The notes under the pieces were generated by a model. That model was given only the letters and a program-made list of their open reading frames with translations, searched no databases and was not told the origin of the DNA. Shown in pieces: positions 4,590 to 5,195 of a stretch of DNA of 5,195 bases. The number at the start of each line of letters is the position of its first letter. Within the stretch, counting starts at the first letter, position 1. The DNA is from JAOPZY01 sp036495025. GTDB taxonomy: Bacteria; Actinomycetota; CADDZG01; JAHWKV01; JAOPZY01. The stretch lies in NCBI GenBank assembly GCA_036495025.1, contig DASXNO010000237.1, positions 1 to 5,195 of the forward strand, in the 5' to 3' direction. Position numbers and translations under genes: made by a program.

Positions 4590-5195
4590 TCACCTTCCGG
4601 GGGCCCCGGACTCCGGGCCACCGAGGTCGCCAGGAATCCGCAGAAAATCCGCAGGCGGTTCCAGACGAGGCCCCCCGAAAGTGCTTTGGAGACGGTCCCG
4701 CATCGCCTCGCCGGCTTGGGGGAACAGGTGGCCATACCGGTCGGACGTCACCCGAATCGACGAATGCCCCAGGTACGCCTTCACCTCCTGGATGTGACAC
4801 CCAGCTGCGATCAAAAGGGCGGCACAGGTGTGGCGTAAGTCGTGGAACCGGAGATCCTTCACCAGCTCGGCTGCCTGCACCGCCGGGTGGAAGTGCCGGG
4901 ATGAGAAGTTGCGATGCCGAATGGGCCCGCCCTCGGTCGCCGTGAACACATACTCCTCAGACGGATAGGTGGCCAGGTGCTCGGCCAAGAGCTCCACCAG
5001 GAATGCGGGGATCATCAGCGTCCTCCGCTTTCCCGTCTTCGTCGGGCCGGTCACGAGAACCCCGGACACTTCGCCCATAGCCTCCACAACATCGATCTTG
5101 CCAACTGCGAGATTCAGGCGGCCCCGCTTCAGCGCGGTGAGCTCCCCAGCCCGCATCCCGGTATAGGCCGCCGTGAAGATCAGGGAGCGAAACCT
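4590..5195 (-). CDS. Tyrosine recombinase/phage integrase, N-terminus cut by window edge
   Basis: The catalytic half of a site-specific recombinase that cuts and rejoins DNA through a 3'-phosphotyrosine link. The frame is open to the right edge, giving 201 visible residues; the ATG at 5156 is internal because the active-site arginine follows it directly. Numbering from the edge, the full catalytic set is present: R15 in YTGMRAGEL, K53 in TKTGKRR (beta-hairpin lysine), H118 and R121 in HDLRHT, H144 in LGHSS, and nucleophile Y154 in SDRYGHLF. The missing part should be the core-binding domain and possibly an arm-binding domain. After Y154 there is an unusually long tail, rich in Pro and Gly. 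It points toward tRNA-Gly and ends 26 bp from it, the usual position of an integrase at the end of an integrated element. Nothing in the visible part suggests inactivation. Confidence 0.95.
   Translation of the reverse strand, partial: RFRSLIFTAAYTGMRAGELTALKRGRLNLAVGKIDVVEAMGEVSGVLVTGPTKTGKRRTLMIPAFLVELLAEHLATYPSEEYVFTATEGGPIRHRNFSSRHFHPAVQAAELVKDLRFHDLRHTCAALLIAAGCHIQEVKAYLGHSSIRVTSDRYGHLFPQAGEAMRDRLQSTFGGPRLEPPADFLRIPGDLGGPESGAPGR

Noticed and set aside
4303..4800. 165-codon minus-strand frame covering the tRNA and the integrase 3' end
   Set aside because: It runs through the tRNA in antisense and overlaps the integrase in another frame, with no domain.

Overview
The window is GC-rich, with strong G/C preference at third codon positions, GTG starts and little Shine-Dalgarno signal at several genes. 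It contains a class II ribonucleotide reductase, NrdR, and a small AraC regulator beside VOC proteins. This points to a chromosomal segment from an actinobacterium or close relative. I cannot place it further; an uncultured Acidimicrobiia-like lineage is a guess.

Layout. 1-2092 (+) is the 3' three-quarters or so of nrdJ, the B12-dependent ribonucleotide reductase. 2126-3439 (+) is a three-gene block: VOC-fold protein, single-domain AraC regulator, second VOC-fold protein. 3440-3528 is a regulatory intergenic region with two NrdR-box-like sites in the canonical tandem arrangement, followed by a -10 element very close to the nrdR start. 3529-4457 (+) is nrdR overlapping dut by 4 bp. 4488-4563 (+) is a tRNA-Gly(GCC) with encoded CCA. 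From 4590 to the window end (-) is the catalytic half of a tyrosine recombinase ending 26 bp from the tRNA, so a mobile element probably begins here and continues to the right.

How the genes work together. NrdJ makes deoxyribonucleotides, NrdR is the ATP/dATP-sensing repressor of ribonucleotide reductase genes, and Dut removes dUTP and supplies dUMP for thymidylate synthesis. The operator and the overlap suggest that nrdR is autoregulated and that dut shares this control. The VOC/AraC/VOC block sits between these nucleotide genes with its own regulatory signals and probably has an unrelated job.

Every stretch over 300 bases is occupied by a gene. No rRNA, CRISPR array or insertion sequence was seen.
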